64,000 nucleotides of DNA. It comes from Mucilaginibacter galii. GTDB lineage: Bacteria; Bacteroidota; Bacteroidia; Sphingobacteriales; Sphingobacteriaceae. Shown piece by piece: positions 17,431 through 25,648 of this stretch. Both the position numbers and the translations under genes were made by a program. The stretch lies in contig NZ_BMDO01000002.1 in assembly GCF_014635825.1 (NCBI RefSeq), positions 310,001 through 374,000 of the forward strand, in the 5' to 3' direction. A model generated the notes under the pieces. That model saw only the letters and a list, made by a program, of their open reading frames with translations. It made no database searches and was not told the origin of the DNA. How positions within the stretch are numbered: the stretch's first letter is position 1; each line of letters opens with the position of its first letter.

Positions 17431-17459
17431 AAAAAAGGGTGTAACCAACAGCTACACCC
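17431..17459 (-). terminator. Terminator after the aldo/keto reductase gene
   Basis: Read on the minus strand, GGGTGTA and TACACCC form a 7-bp stem around a 9-base loop, followed directly by six T. It closes the fucP-reductase transcript. Confidence 0.7.
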
Positions 17460-17481
17460 GGTGTAAGATTGCTGCAAGATA

Positions 17482-18522
17482 TTACTGCGGGTAAAGCCTT
17501 TGTATAAGATTTGGAAAATAGCTTTCACTTATTAAACCTGCTGCATTAAGGTGCTGCCAGAAAGCTTCAGGGATGGTCTTGTCCTTCATTTCAATATTAG
17601 AGGCAACCCTGTTAGGGTTGGTGGTGCTTAGTGCAATGCTGGTTACGCCAGGGGCATTCAAGCCAAATTTTACGCAGGCGGTGGCTGGGTCTACCTCATG
17701 TTCGCGGCATATCTCATAAAACTGGTTACGCCAGTTTATCAATGCATCGCCCTCAGGGGTTTGAGGTAGTACCTCGCGGTAATTGTAAAAATTGCCACCG
17801 GTTAAAAAGCCGGCATTAAATACAGCCGAGTTAATGATGGCTGTACCCTTGTTTTCCAGCTCGGTCATGAAGTCTAACAAGTCCTGAGGATGACTGTGCA
17901 GGGTCATGCTGTTAGCTATCATCGCCCAGTCGAGGTCAATATCTGCCGAAATTTTTTGGATGATTTTCCAGTCCTTGGCGCCCACGCCAATGGCTTTTAC
18001 CTTGCCTTGTTGTTTAAGTTCGGCCAGGGCACGGTAAGCATCCAGTATGTCTTGGTAGCGTTTGGTTTTGTCGGCTTCACTGGTAGCAGCGGCCATGTAT
18101 TCGTCGGGGTCGTGCACCGATACCAGTTGCGCATCGTAAATGCCCAACAACTCATTGCCCTGCTCATAGCATTCCAGGATGCCTTCATAGCTTATTTTCT
18201 GAACGGCATCATGTTTCAGGTCTATCCAAACACCGGGCTCAAAGGTAGGTTCGGGTGTTTTAAGCTCGGTACGTACCCAGCCCAGCTTGTTGCTGATCAG
18301 TACATCTTTGGGGGCAATGTTAAGCTCTTGGAGGCATTTACCCAAATCTTCGAGTGCAAGGCCGGCGCCGTACTTGCCGGCCGAGTCAAAAACTGCCGGT
18401 TTTTGCGAATGCTGAATGCTTTGACTTACGATTTGGCATTTAACTTCGTGCGGCAAGGCTACGTATAGATTGCCAAGTCCGCTGGTGCCAAATATTATTT
18501 GAGGTAGGATAAGATCTTTCAT
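17482..18522 (-). CDS. Aldo/keto reductase, D-threo-aldose (L-fucose) dehydrogenase-like
   Basis: This NAD(P)-linked reductase probably oxidises L-fucose or a similar aldose to its lactone. It opens with PQIIFGTSGLGNLYVALP and has an active-site region DSAGKYGAGLALEDLGK, then GVGAKDW and the cofactor segment ALSTTNPNRVASNI, as in the D-threo-aldose 1-dehydrogenase group. I start it at MKDLILPQ (346 residues), 10 bp after the fucose permease stop. The pairing with FucP is the main reason for proposing fucose as substrate. Confidence 0.8.
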   Translation of the reverse strand: MKDLILPQIIFGTSGLGNLYVALPHEVKCQIVSQSIQHSQKPAVFDSAGKYGAGLALEDLGKCLQELNIAPKDVLISNKLGWVRTELKTPEPTFEPGVWIDLKHDAVQKISYEGILECYEQGNELLGIYDAQLVSVHDPDEYMAAATSEADKTKRYQDILDAYRALAELKQQGKVKAIGVGAKDWKIIQKISADIDLDWAMIANSMTLHSHPQDLLDFMTELENKGTAIINSAVFNAGFLTGGNFYNYREVLPQTPEGDALINWRNQFYEICREHEVDPATACVKFGLNAPGVTSIALSTTNPNRVASNIEMKDKTIPEAFWQHLNAAGLISESYFPNLIQRLYPQ

Positions 18523-18532
18523 TAATAGAAAA

Positions 18533-19810
18533 TTATAAAACGGTAGATACGGGTTGATCTTGCGGTGTAACTTTAACCGCCACACGGTGACCTATTAAAC
18601 CAAACAATGCAATAACCGCAAAGCATACCAGGGGCACTACATAGCCATACTGGATGTTGCCAGTGCTATCGCTCAGGTAGCCAAACGCGCGTGGAATAAT
18701 AGCACCTCCAACAATAGACATGATGATGAGGCTGCTGCCAAATTCGGTATCGCCTTTCAGGTCTTTAATACCCAACGCAAATATGGTAGGAAACATGATA
18801 GACATGAAAAAGCAGATGCCTATTACCGTGTAAATGGTGATCATGCCATGACCAAAAATGGCCGACAGACAAAGCCCCACGTTAATGATGGCATAGAGCG
18901 CCAGCAGGTTCTCTGGTTTAATAAAGCGCATAAGTGCCGTGCCTACAAAACGGCCTATTAAAAAAGCCGTACCGCATACGGTTAAATAATAGGATGCTTT
19001 TACCTCCGACAAAGCTGCCGATTGTGACGCATATAAGATGAATAAACTAAATACAGATACCTGTGCCCCCACATAAAAGAACTGTGCAGCAACGCCCCAT
19101 GACAGATGCCGGTGTTTAAAGGCATGTAAAATGTTTTTGCTGGAGGTCTGGTTATCGTCTGTCTTTTTAACTTCGGGCAGTTTAGTAAATACGAAAAAGA
19201 GCGCAATTACGGCTAATATACAGCCCAGTATAAAGTAAGGAGCTTTAACCGTAGAGGCTTCGTTGGCCAGCGCAATTTTGCGGGCACTCTCGGTCATGGC
19301 GCTGAGTTGCTTGGCCGAAAAGGCTTTAGTGAGTATGATCATACCTCCAATGGCCGGTGCCAACGCTGCTGCCAGCCCGTTAAAAGACTGTGCAAAATTG
19401 AGCCGCATGGTTGCCCCTTCCGGATCACCCAAAATGGTCATATACGGATTAGCCGCTGTTTCTAAAATAGTTAAACCGCAGGCAATGATGAACAGGGCTA
19501 CCAAAAAGAAATTGTATTGCTGCGTGTTAGCTGCCGGTATAAACAAGAAGCATCCAATAGCAAAAAAGATTAAGCCGGTAACAATACCCCACTTGTAACC
19601 AAATTTCCTGATGATAACTCCTGCCGGTAATGCCATAAGGAAATAGGCAATATACACCGCCGAATCTACCAGGGTAGCTTGTACTGTGGTAAGCGTGAAA
19701 GACTTTTTTAAATGCGGAATTAAAATAGGATCGAGGTTATGGGCAAACCCCCATAAAAAGAACAAACTGGTTAATAGGGCAATTGCAAACAAGTTCTTAT
19801 TCTGGCTCAT
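18533..19810 (-). CDS. fucP: L-fucose:H+ symporter family permease
   Basis: A 425-residue major-facilitator protein with about 12 membrane helices. The FucP-subfamily opening FLWGFAHNLDPILIPHLKKSF is intact, and the pattern ETAANPYMTILG at about residue 117 is typical of FucP-type sugar permeases. It imports L-fucose, or another neutral sugar such as galactose or glucose, by proton symport. The downstream dehydrogenase, 10 bp away, makes L-fucose the best guess. An ATTGGTT-type motif lies 27 bp upstream. Confidence 0.85.
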   Translation of the reverse strand: MSQNKNLFAIALLTSLFFLWGFAHNLDPILIPHLKKSFTLTTVQATLVDSAVYIAYFLMALPAGVIIRKFGYKWGIVTGLIFFAIGCFLFIPAANTQQYNFFLVALFIIACGLTILETAANPYMTILGDPEGATMRLNFAQSFNGLAAALAPAIGGMIILTKAFSAKQLSAMTESARKIALANEASTVKAPYFILGCILAVIALFFVFTKLPEVKKTDDNQTSSKNILHAFKHRHLSWGVAAQFFYVGAQVSVFSLFILYASQSAALSEVKASYYLTVCGTAFLIGRFVGTALMRFIKPENLLALYAIINVGLCLSAIFGHGMITIYTVIGICFFMSIMFPTIFALGIKDLKGDTEFGSSLIIMSIVGGAIIPRAFGYLSDSTGNIQYGYVVPLVCFAVIALFGLIGHRVAVKVTPQDQPVSTVL

Positions 19811-19837
19811 AAATTATGGCGACTAACTGGATTTATC

Positions 19838-19851
19838 AAGAATAATTGGTT
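19838..19851 (-). promoter_or_regulatory. Shared upstream motif, copy 2 (possible operator)
   Basis: AAGAATAATTGGTT is identical to 11352-11365 and again lies just upstream of a minus-strand sugar gene. It is followed by GCTC, where the other copy has ACTC. Confidence 0.35.
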
Positions 19852-19986
19852 GCTCAAATTAAGGCTATTTCCATAGTAATGTTTAGCGTTAAGTTGTCTT
19901 TTTACTATGCTATATTAGCATAGGTTTGTGTACAATGCCTTGAATTGTCGCTATTGGGCTTAACAAGCCGATTGGGAAGCATTGAT

Positions 19987-21087
19987 TTAATCCTGAATAC
20001 AACCCTTTTTAGTTCGCCTGTGGCTTAAAAATTTCCTTACCGGTTCATCGTAAATTACCATTACTAAATATGCTATGGCAACCAGCATTACCACGGCGGC
20101 CGAAACGATGAATGCCAATTGAATTGTTCCCGGCTTGTGGCTGATATAATAGTTGCCAAACATCCATAACGCGGCATAATGCGTCATGTACAAAGGGTAC
20201 GATATCTTCCCCAAAAAAACACAGGTTGTTTTAAAAAGGGGTTTTGAAGTTGCACCTGCACCTAAGGCGATTAGTAAGGGAAAGTAAAATAACACGATTG
20301 AAGGCTCAACTAACCAGTTCCATTTGGAGAACGGTACAATAAAGGCCAGAAATAATAATAGCGCTATACCCGTAAATCCCATTTTGCTTTTAATGATCAG
20401 GTTTGAACGGTAAATAAGCAATCCGGCTAAGAACGAGTATGATATGCGGGCGCTTCCGTCCCAAAAAGTAGGGCCGCTCCAGCCACCTAACAGGTTGCCC
20501 GAGTGGTAGCTTACAAAGCAAATAGCCGCTGCCGAAAGTAAAGTTAACAGGAGCAGGTAGCCGCGTTTAAGCCTGCACAATACCAGCGCATAGGCAATGT
20601 TGGCTATGTATTCCCAAAATAACGACCATGATGGTGCATTAAAACTAAATAGATTAAACCCGCGGTCGGCTATAACAGGCAATGGAATAAGCAAAACCGA
20701 GCATAAAAATGTTAGCAGTATTTTGCCGGTGCTATACAGTTGAGGATGGCCGCCAAACGGATCGAACAAAAAAGCCAGCAGACCTAAAACCGATCCGGCT
20801 ACTACCAGCGGATGCAGCCTGATGATCCTCGCTTTAAAAAATTCCCAAACGCCTAAGGGTGCTATCCTGTCATCGTAAGCATACCCGATCACAAAACCGG
20901 AAAGGCAGAAAAAAAAATCAACAGCCAGGAAGCCGTGCCCTATAAAATTCTTGCTGGCATCGATAAAAACCCATTCCATAAAATGGAAAACTACCACAGC
21001 AAGCGCAGCCACACCTCTTAATCCGTCAAGAATATCGAAATGCTGTTTGGTTTGCAAAATTGGTGGGGCAGTGTTATTCTCTTGCAT
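19987..21087 (-). CDS. Acyltransferase family 3 (OafA/YrhL-like) membrane protein
   Basis: A 366-residue membrane protein with about ten helices, recognised by LDGLRGVAALAVVVFHFMEW with the conserved His, and by FFCLSGFVIGYAY. Family members move acyl groups, often acetyl, onto sugars of surface polysaccharides, lipopolysaccharide or glycolipids. The basic C-terminus (FLSHRRTKKG) is cytoplasmic. It stands alone between fucP and an orphan gene, so the acceptor cannot be deduced. Confidence 0.88.
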   Translation of the reverse strand: MQENNTAPPILQTKQHFDILDGLRGVAALAVVVFHFMEWVFIDASKNFIGHGFLAVDFFFCLSGFVIGYAYDDRIAPLGVWEFFKARIIRLHPLVVAGSVLGLLAFLFDPFGGHPQLYSTGKILLTFLCSVLLIPLPVIADRGFNLFSFNAPSWSLFWEYIANIAYALVLCRLKRGYLLLLTLLSAAAICFVSYHSGNLLGGWSGPTFWDGSARISYSFLAGLLIYRSNLIIKSKMGFTGIALLLFLAFIVPFSKWNWLVEPSIVLFYFPLLIALGAGATSKPLFKTTCVFLGKISYPLYMTHYAALWMFGNYYISHKPGTIQLAFIVSAAVVMLVAIAYLVMVIYDEPVRKFLSHRRTKKGCIQD

Positions 21088-21189
21088 TTAATGTATTACA
21101 AAGGTGCAAAGAATATAGAGTTATATTGATTCAACTCTGTAATTCGTGGGAAGCTTAAACATTAAGCTTATATTTATTCTAACAACACT

Positions 21190-21753
21190 ATGAATCTCAA
21201 CTTCTCCGATATGACTTTAAAAATAAAATTTAACGAATTAAATCACGATGAATATATTTTTTACATTGATAATCATAAGAAGTATAAAGACTTCAACACG
21301 CTTGGCTTATATCGCTCAATAATCGAGAACGATAAATTGTCGTTACCGGAAAAAATTGCAACGAGAGATTATGCACATAAATCGTTTAAGAAAAGCTTTG
21401 ATTTTCTGCAACTTAAAGATCCCAAGACTTTTGTCGACGTTTCAAGCTTAGGAATAAACCTCACTAAAGCTGATGAACGTAAGATGTGGGATGATGTAAT
21501 AAAAAATCAACAAATCATATTGAACGACAAACGTATTAAGCATCGAAATTTTGGAACTCACTCAAAGCACGATTGTCCATACGATGATTGCATTTACAAA
21601 GGTTTGATGGTTAGGCCAAGCTCGAGATTAGCCTGGGGAAGCATGCATTTCGATAGTGATAAAAGCCGGTATCAGCAAAAAGCAAAATCAGACCGCCGAA
21701 AAATGGACAGAAAAAGGGAACAAGTGATCATCAGCGACCAAATTGACAATTAA
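21190..21753 (+). CDS. AT-rich orphan gene, unknown function
   Basis: I do not recognise this 187-residue protein. It is hydrophilic and lysine-rich, with no signal peptide or membrane helix. A possible metal site lies in HSKHDCPYDDCIYKG, with His and two Cys within ten residues. The basic tail (SDRRKMDRKREQ) could bind nucleic acid. Its codons look more A/T-rich than its neighbours', and it lies directly beside two tRNA genes, which are common integration sites. Recent acquisition is therefore plausible. It is probably a real gene, since it is uninterrupted and ends at a terminator. Confidence 0.55.
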   Translation: MNLNFSDMTLKIKFNELNHDEYIFYIDNHKKYKDFNTLGLYRSIIENDKLSLPEKIATRDYAHKSFKKSFDFLQLKDPKTFVDVSSLGINLTKADERKMWDDVIKNQQIILNDKRIKHRNFGTHSKHDCPYDDCIYKGLMVRPSSRLAWGSMHFDSDKSRYQQKAKSDRRKMDRKREQVIISDQIDN

Positions 21754-21757
21754 CGAA

Positions 21758-21784
21758 AAAGCCTTCAGGTCTTCTGAAGGCTTT
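21758..21784. terminator. Bidirectional terminator between the orphan gene and the tRNAs
   Basis: AAAGCCTTCAG (21758-21768) pairs perfectly with CTGAAGGCTTT (21774-21784) around GTCTT. It can end both the orphan gene and the minus-strand tRNA transcript. Confidence 0.8.
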
Positions 21785-21825
21785 AAATATAAATTCTAAA
21801 CAACTCATACTATTGATATGAGAAC

Positions 21826-21900
21826 TGGTAGCCCGTAGGGGAATCGAACCCCTGTTTCCAGAATGAAAATCTGGCGTCCTAACCCCTAGACGAACGGGCC
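21826..21900 (-). tRNA. tRNA-Glu(UUC), CCA encoded
   Basis: The cloverleaf is readable: acceptor GGCCCGT pairs with ACGGGCT, the T arm contains GGTTCGATTCC, and the anticodon loop TTTTCAT between CCAGA and TCTGG gives anticodon UUC. The 3' end continues TA-CCA, so CCA is in the DNA. It is the downstream member of a tandem pair. Confidence 0.95.
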
Positions 21901-21975
21901 AATTAACAAGTAATAAGTCTAAAGCATTAAACCGGCAGTTACTTATAACTTCCAACTCAAAACTTCCAACTTTTG

Positions 21976-22047
21976 TAGCCCGTAGGGGAATCGAACCCCT
22001 GTTTCCAGAATGAAAATCTGGCGTCCTAACCCCTAGACGAACGGGCC
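21976..22047 (-). tRNA. tRNA-Glu(UUC), CCA not encoded
   Basis: The 72-base tRNA body is identical in sequence to the other copy, including anticodon UUC, but the 3' end reads TA-CAA, so CCA must be added by the nucleotidyltransferase. It is the upstream member of the pair; the 75-bp spacer contains AACTTCCAACT direct repeats. Confidence 0.95.
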
Positions 22048-22142
22048 AATTGTTAATTGGCAATTTAAAACTAAGCCTTGTATGCACCGAAGCGACAAAA
22101 CACGACTCGAAATTTAAAGAACAATCCCCTATTTTGGGAATG

Positions 22143-22150
22143 CAAAGATA
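22143..22150 (-). promoter_or_regulatory. -7 promoter box for the tRNA-Glu pair
   Basis: On the minus strand TATCTTTG matches TAnnTTTG exactly, about 95 bp upstream of the first tRNA, with a T-rich stretch 19 bases further upstream as a weak -33. Confidence 0.5.
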
Positions 22151-22314
22151 GACGTTTATCTGAGAAATTAAAAAATTATTGAAGGAAAAAACATACTTTT
22201 TATCGGCGCCGCATTTACAGTGTATGCAGTACAAACAAAAGCGCGAAATATTTATTCTAACTGTGTTATTATCAAGGCCGGTGGCTTTATCAAAAAATAG
22301 TAACAAAATACATC

Positions 22315-22596
22315 ATGAAAGCCCTTTGGAACAACCAAGTTATAGCCGAAAGCGATCAAACCATTATTATCGAGAATAATCATTATTTCCCGGCTGCAAG
22401 TGTTAAAAAAGAATTTATAAAACCATCTTCCACGCATACTACCTGCCCATGGAAAGGCTTGGCATCGTACTATACCCTGGAGGTAGACGGAGAACAAAAC
22501 CGGGATGCTGCCTGGTATTACCCCGACCCTAAACCGGCAGCTGCCGAAATAAAAGATTACGTGGCTTTTTGGAAAGGTGTTAAGGTAGCCTTTTAA
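22315..22596 (+). CDS. DUF427 domain protein
   Basis: A 93-residue protein made entirely of the DUF427 domain, recognised by WNNQVIAESDQTI, the cysteine segment TTCPWKGLASYYTLEVDG, and AAWYYPDPKPAAAEIKDYVAFW. The family is widespread and small, with no firm biochemical role. Its stop codon TAA overlaps the ATG of the following flavin oxidoreductase (TAATG at 22594-22598), so the two are translationally coupled and probably work together. Confidence 0.88.
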   Translation: MKALWNNQVIAESDQTIIIENNHYFPAASVKKEFIKPSSTHTTCPWKGLASYYTLEVDGEQNRDAAWYYPDPKPAAAEIKDYVAFWKGVKVAF

Positions 22597-23981
22597 TGAA
22601 AACGTACGATGCAATTATTATAGGCAGCGGACAAGCAGGCAGTCCGCTGGCGCGTAAAATGGCCAAAGCCGGTAAAAAGGTAGCCATTATAGAAAAGCGC
22701 TGGGTGGGCGGTACCTGTGTTAACGATGGTTGTACACCAACCAAAGCTATGGTGGCATCGGCCCGTGCCGCATACCTGGCCGGGCGGTGTAATAACCTGG
22801 GTGTATATATTGATGGGTACCGGGTAGATATGCCGCAGATTAAAAAGCGGAAGGATGATATCGTGATGCATTCGCGTAGTGGTAATCAAAAAAGTTTGGA
22901 AGATGATGAGAACATTGACCTGCTTTTTGGTGAAGCCAGCTTTACATCGCCTCAAACCGTAGCCGTTAAACTTAACAACGGTAGGAACGAAGAACTGCAA
23001 GCCGAACAGATTTTTATTAATGCCGGAACGCAAACTATTATACCCGATATTGAAGGGTTAAAAGATATTGACTACCTCACCTCTACCAGTATTCTGGAGC
23101 TGGAAACCGTTCCTCAGCATATCATGGTATTGGGCGGTAACTACATTGGGCTCGAATTTAGCCAGATGTTCAGGCGGTTTGGCAGCCAGATTACGCTGTT
23201 AGAGCGGGGTGAGCGCATTCTTTCGCATGAGGATGATGATGTAGCTCACGAAATGACAGGTATTTTAGAAGAAGAGGGCATCGCTATTCATGCTAAAGCC
23301 AAGGCTATCAAATTTGAAAAGGATGGTCATGGCAAAATACTGGTAACGGTTGATTTGGATGGCCGTACCGAGCAACTGGAATGTACGCACGTTTTGGTGG
23401 CTGTTGGGCGTTCGCCTCAAAGCAAGGCTTTAAACCTAAATGCTGCCGGGGTAGAGGTAGACGAGAAAGGTTACATTAAAGTAGATGATAAACTGCAAAC
23501 CAATGTACCCGGCATTTATGCTTTAGGCGATATTAAAGGCGGGCCCGCCTTTACCCATATTGCTTATAACGACTTTACCATAGTTTGGCGTAACCTTTTA
23601 AAAGGCGAAGATTTGAGCACAAAAGGCAGGCCGGTACCCTATTGTATGTTTACCGATCCGCAGTTGGGCCGCATAGGCTTGTCGGAAAGCGATGCCAAAA
23701 AACAGGGACTAAAGTATGAAGTAGCTATCCTGAAAATGGATAGTGTAGCGCGTGCTGTTGAGGTGGGAGAAACCCGCGGACTCATGAAAGCTGTGGTTAA
23801 CCCCGATACTAAAGAGATACTGGGCGTAGCCATTATGGCCGAAGAAGGTGGCGAAATTATGTCGGTATTGCAAATGGCCATGGAAGGTGGCATTACTTAC
23901 GACAGGATACGCTATTGCATATTTGCGCACCCTACTTATTCCGAATCGTTAAATAATTTGTTTATGAAATTGGAAGGGTAA
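22596..23981 (+). CDS. FAD-dependent pyridine nucleotide-disulfide oxidoreductase (mercuric reductase-like)
   Basis: A 461-residue class I disulfide reductase. It has an FAD-binding IIGSGQAGSPLA, the redox pair C41-V-N-D-G-C46, an NAD(P)-binding LGGNYIGLEFSQMF, a second FAD motif IYALGDIKGGPAFTH, and a C-terminal dimer interface with the base region FAHPTYSES. It resembles MerA-type enzymes. It has neither the N-terminal metal-binding domain nor the C-terminal cysteine pair needed to reduce Hg(II), so a mercury role is unlikely. The substrate is unknown. It is coupled to a DUF427 gene. Confidence 0.88.
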   Translation: MKTYDAIIIGSGQAGSPLARKMAKAGKKVAIIEKRWVGGTCVNDGCTPTKAMVASARAAYLAGRCNNLGVYIDGYRVDMPQIKKRKDDIVMHSRSGNQKSLEDDENIDLLFGEASFTSPQTVAVKLNNGRNEELQAEQIFINAGTQTIIPDIEGLKDIDYLTSTSILELETVPQHIMVLGGNYIGLEFSQMFRRFGSQITLLERGERILSHEDDDVAHEMTGILEEEGIAIHAKAKAIKFEKDGHGKILVTVDLDGRTEQLECTHVLVAVGRSPQSKALNLNAAGVEVDEKGYIKVDDKLQTNVPGIYALGDIKGGPAFTHIAYNDFTIVWRNLLKGEDLSTKGRPVPYCMFTDPQLGRIGLSESDAKKQGLKYEVAILKMDSVARAVEVGETRGLMKAVVNPDTKEILGVAIMAEEGGEIMSVLQMAMEGGITYDRIRYCIFAHPTYSESLNNLFMKLEG

Positions 23982-24014
23982 CGTCCTGAAAAAATAATGG
24001 AAAGACAATAGCAT

Positions 24015-24056
24015 TTAAAGCCTCTTTGCCAATACATTTTTGTAAAGGGGCTTTAA
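24015..24056. terminator. Bidirectional terminator
   Basis: TTAAAGCCTCTTT pairs with AAAGGGGCTTTAA (one G-T pair) between the oxidoreductase and the convergent acyltransferase, overlapping the latter's stop codon. Confidence 0.65.
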
Positions 24057-24676
24057 TGTTCTACGTTAACCTGGTTTTTCAACGCTTGTTTATGAAAGCT
24101 ATCAATGTTTTGCACCAACTCGGTAAACGGAATCTCGCCTGCTACGCCGCAATCGAACAGGTGAATAAAAGCCGATGGTTTCAGGCTTTCAAAATAATCG
24201 ATAAGGGTGCAGGAATATACAATTTGGCAGGGGCCTTTAATGTGCTTAATTAAGCGTTCGATGCCTTTCTCAATAATAATTTCGGTAGAGTGGTTAGATA
24301 CCAGTTCGCCCTGCGGGAATACCACCACCAGGTTTTCGGGCGTGTTGAGCAGATCGGCGGCGTAGTGCAACGATTTAAGCATTTCGCGGGTACCCTTTTC
24401 TATCGAAAAACCGCCGAAGAGATTGAACAGCATCCGCTTTTCCAAATGGTCGTGCTGCATCATAATGTACAACTTTCGTTTTAAATGGTAATATGCCAGG
24501 TAATTGCCAAAAAAACCATCCCACCAGCTAAAATGGTTGCAGAGTAACAATACCGAGTGTCCCGGTTTTGGGGTAAACGGCATCACCACCACGCGGTTAA
24601 AGGCCGTGTGCATGCGGTAGCGCATGTATTTGGCAAACCATTTGCTGAATAAGTTATTGCGGCGGGCGGGTATCAT
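24053..24676 (-). CDS. 1-acyl-glycerol-3-phosphate acyltransferase-like (PlsC family)
   Basis: The 207-residue protein has the PlsC catalytic motif H48-x4-D53 in NHFSWWDG, and FPQGELVSNHS in place of the usual EGTRS-type block. Such enzymes transfer fatty acyl groups to lysophosphatidate or to other hydroxyl acceptors. It overlaps the upstream hydrolase by 4 bp (ATGA), and a carotenoid-desaturase-like gene lies further upstream on the same strand. That context hints at acylation of a pigment or lipid rather than of bulk phospholipid. Confidence 0.85.
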   Translation of the reverse strand: MIPARRNNLFSKWFAKYMRYRMHTAFNRVVVMPFTPKPGHSVLLLCNHFSWWDGFFGNYLAYYHLKRKLYIMMQHDHLEKRMLFNLFGGFSIEKGTREMLKSLHYAADLLNTPENLVVVFPQGELVSNHSTEIIIEKGIERLIKHIKGPCQIVYSCTLIDYFESLKPSAFIHLFDCGVAGEIPFTELVQNIDSFHKQALKNQVNVEH

Positions 24677-25491
24677 AAATTACAATTTACCAAATATTCG
24701 TCTAACTGCGCGGTAACCAGCCAGTGCCCCATGGGCACCTCATGTACTTGCGGATTTTGCAGCCGGTTGATGAATGGCATGGCCGCGCTTTTAGGGAACA
24801 GCATATCGTGCTTACCAAATATCAAATGGCATTTGATGTGGTGCTTGTTTATTTGGTCTGTTATTTTAACCACGTTGGGCTGCAACTGTTTGATGAGGTT
24901 TAAGGTATAATAAACATCCTGCCGCTTTTGCGGGGTGTCCATTTCGTTATAGGCTATCTTGTAAAGGCTCTCATCAATAAATTTTACCTTTTTTAGGCTT
25001 TTGAGTACGCCCGGTGCCAGCCAGTTGCTTTTGGTTACGGTTTTAAACAATAGCTTACCCACCGGCTGGTGCATTAAAAAGTTGAAGCCTTTATAAACCG
25101 ATAGGCCATCGGGTGCCATCAAAATCACTTCATCAATCAAATCGGCATAATCTTCAAGCAACACCAAAGCCATGTTAGCACCAATAGAATAGCCCATTAA
25201 ACTAACACGCTGGCGGCCATGCAGGTTAAACCATTCTTCGAGGTAATTGCGCATGAGGCTTTTGGGCATGCCCGATAGTATCTGCGTTTCGGGCCAGTTG
25301 TTAAGCCGGGTTTCGCCATGAAAAAAATGATCGAAACTGTAGACCCTGTACTGACTCAAAATAGATTTTTGCAATACCTCAAATTGCCGCCCCGTCATGC
25401 CGTAGCCATGAAACGCCAGCATGGGCCTGGTGCCCGTGCCATATTCGTGATAATGTATGTTACCTACCTGTGGTAGTTGTATAAACCCCAT
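24673..25491 (-). CDS. Alpha/beta hydrolase
   Basis: A 272-residue hydrolase-fold protein with an intact triad: nucleophile S102 in LMGYSIGANMAL, an acid in FGKHDMLFP, and His in VPMGHWLV near the C-terminus. The oxyanion segment is MLAFHGYGMTG. It could be an esterase, thioesterase or lipase. It overlaps the downstream acyltransferase by 4 bp, so the two are translated together, and lies 157 bp downstream of the CrtI-like gene, from which it is separated by a palindromic repeat. Confidence 0.85.
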   Translation of the reverse strand: MGFIQLPQVGNIHYHEYGTGTRPMLAFHGYGMTGRQFEVLQKSILSQYRVYSFDHFFHGETRLNNWPETQILSGMPKSLMRNYLEEWFNLHGRQRVSLMGYSIGANMALVLLEDYADLIDEVILMAPDGLSVYKGFNFLMHQPVGKLLFKTVTKSNWLAPGVLKSLKKVKFIDESLYKIAYNEMDTPQKRQDVYYTLNLIKQLQPNVVKITDQINKHHIKCHLIFGKHDMLFPKSAAMPFINRLQNPQVHEVPMGHWLVTAQLDEYLVNCNL

Positions 25492-25564
25492 GTTAAGGCA
25501 ATATTAGGAATTGATTTCGAATTTCGGATATTCAATTTCGAATTTGAAGAGATGCTATGTGAAA

Positions 25565-25628
25565 TGTCAGTCTGAGCATGTCGAAGACTTTGCAAAGTGG
25601 CTAATGGTTCGACATGCTCACCATGACA
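25565..25628. repeat. Dispersed palindromic repeat, family A copy 1
   Basis: TGTCAGTCTGAGCATGTCGA begins a 64-bp element whose arms GAGCATGTCGAA and TTCGACATGCTC are perfect inverses. A second copy is at 35466-35528. It sits in the gap between the CrtI-like gene and the hydrolase. An AATTTCGAATTT repeat precedes it at about 25509-25548. Confidence 0.75.
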
Positions 25629-25648
25629 TAGCAGGCACATTCATAAAT

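Noticed and set aside
21731..22306. A 191-codon minus-strand open frame with a duplicated 25-residue peptide
   Set aside because: The duplicated peptide is just the two identical tRNA-Glu genes translated; the frame has no protein-like composition outside them.
22596..23981. Mercury resistance gene merA
   Set aside because: The reductase core is similar, but there is no N-terminal metal domain, no C-terminal Cys pair and no mer neighbours.
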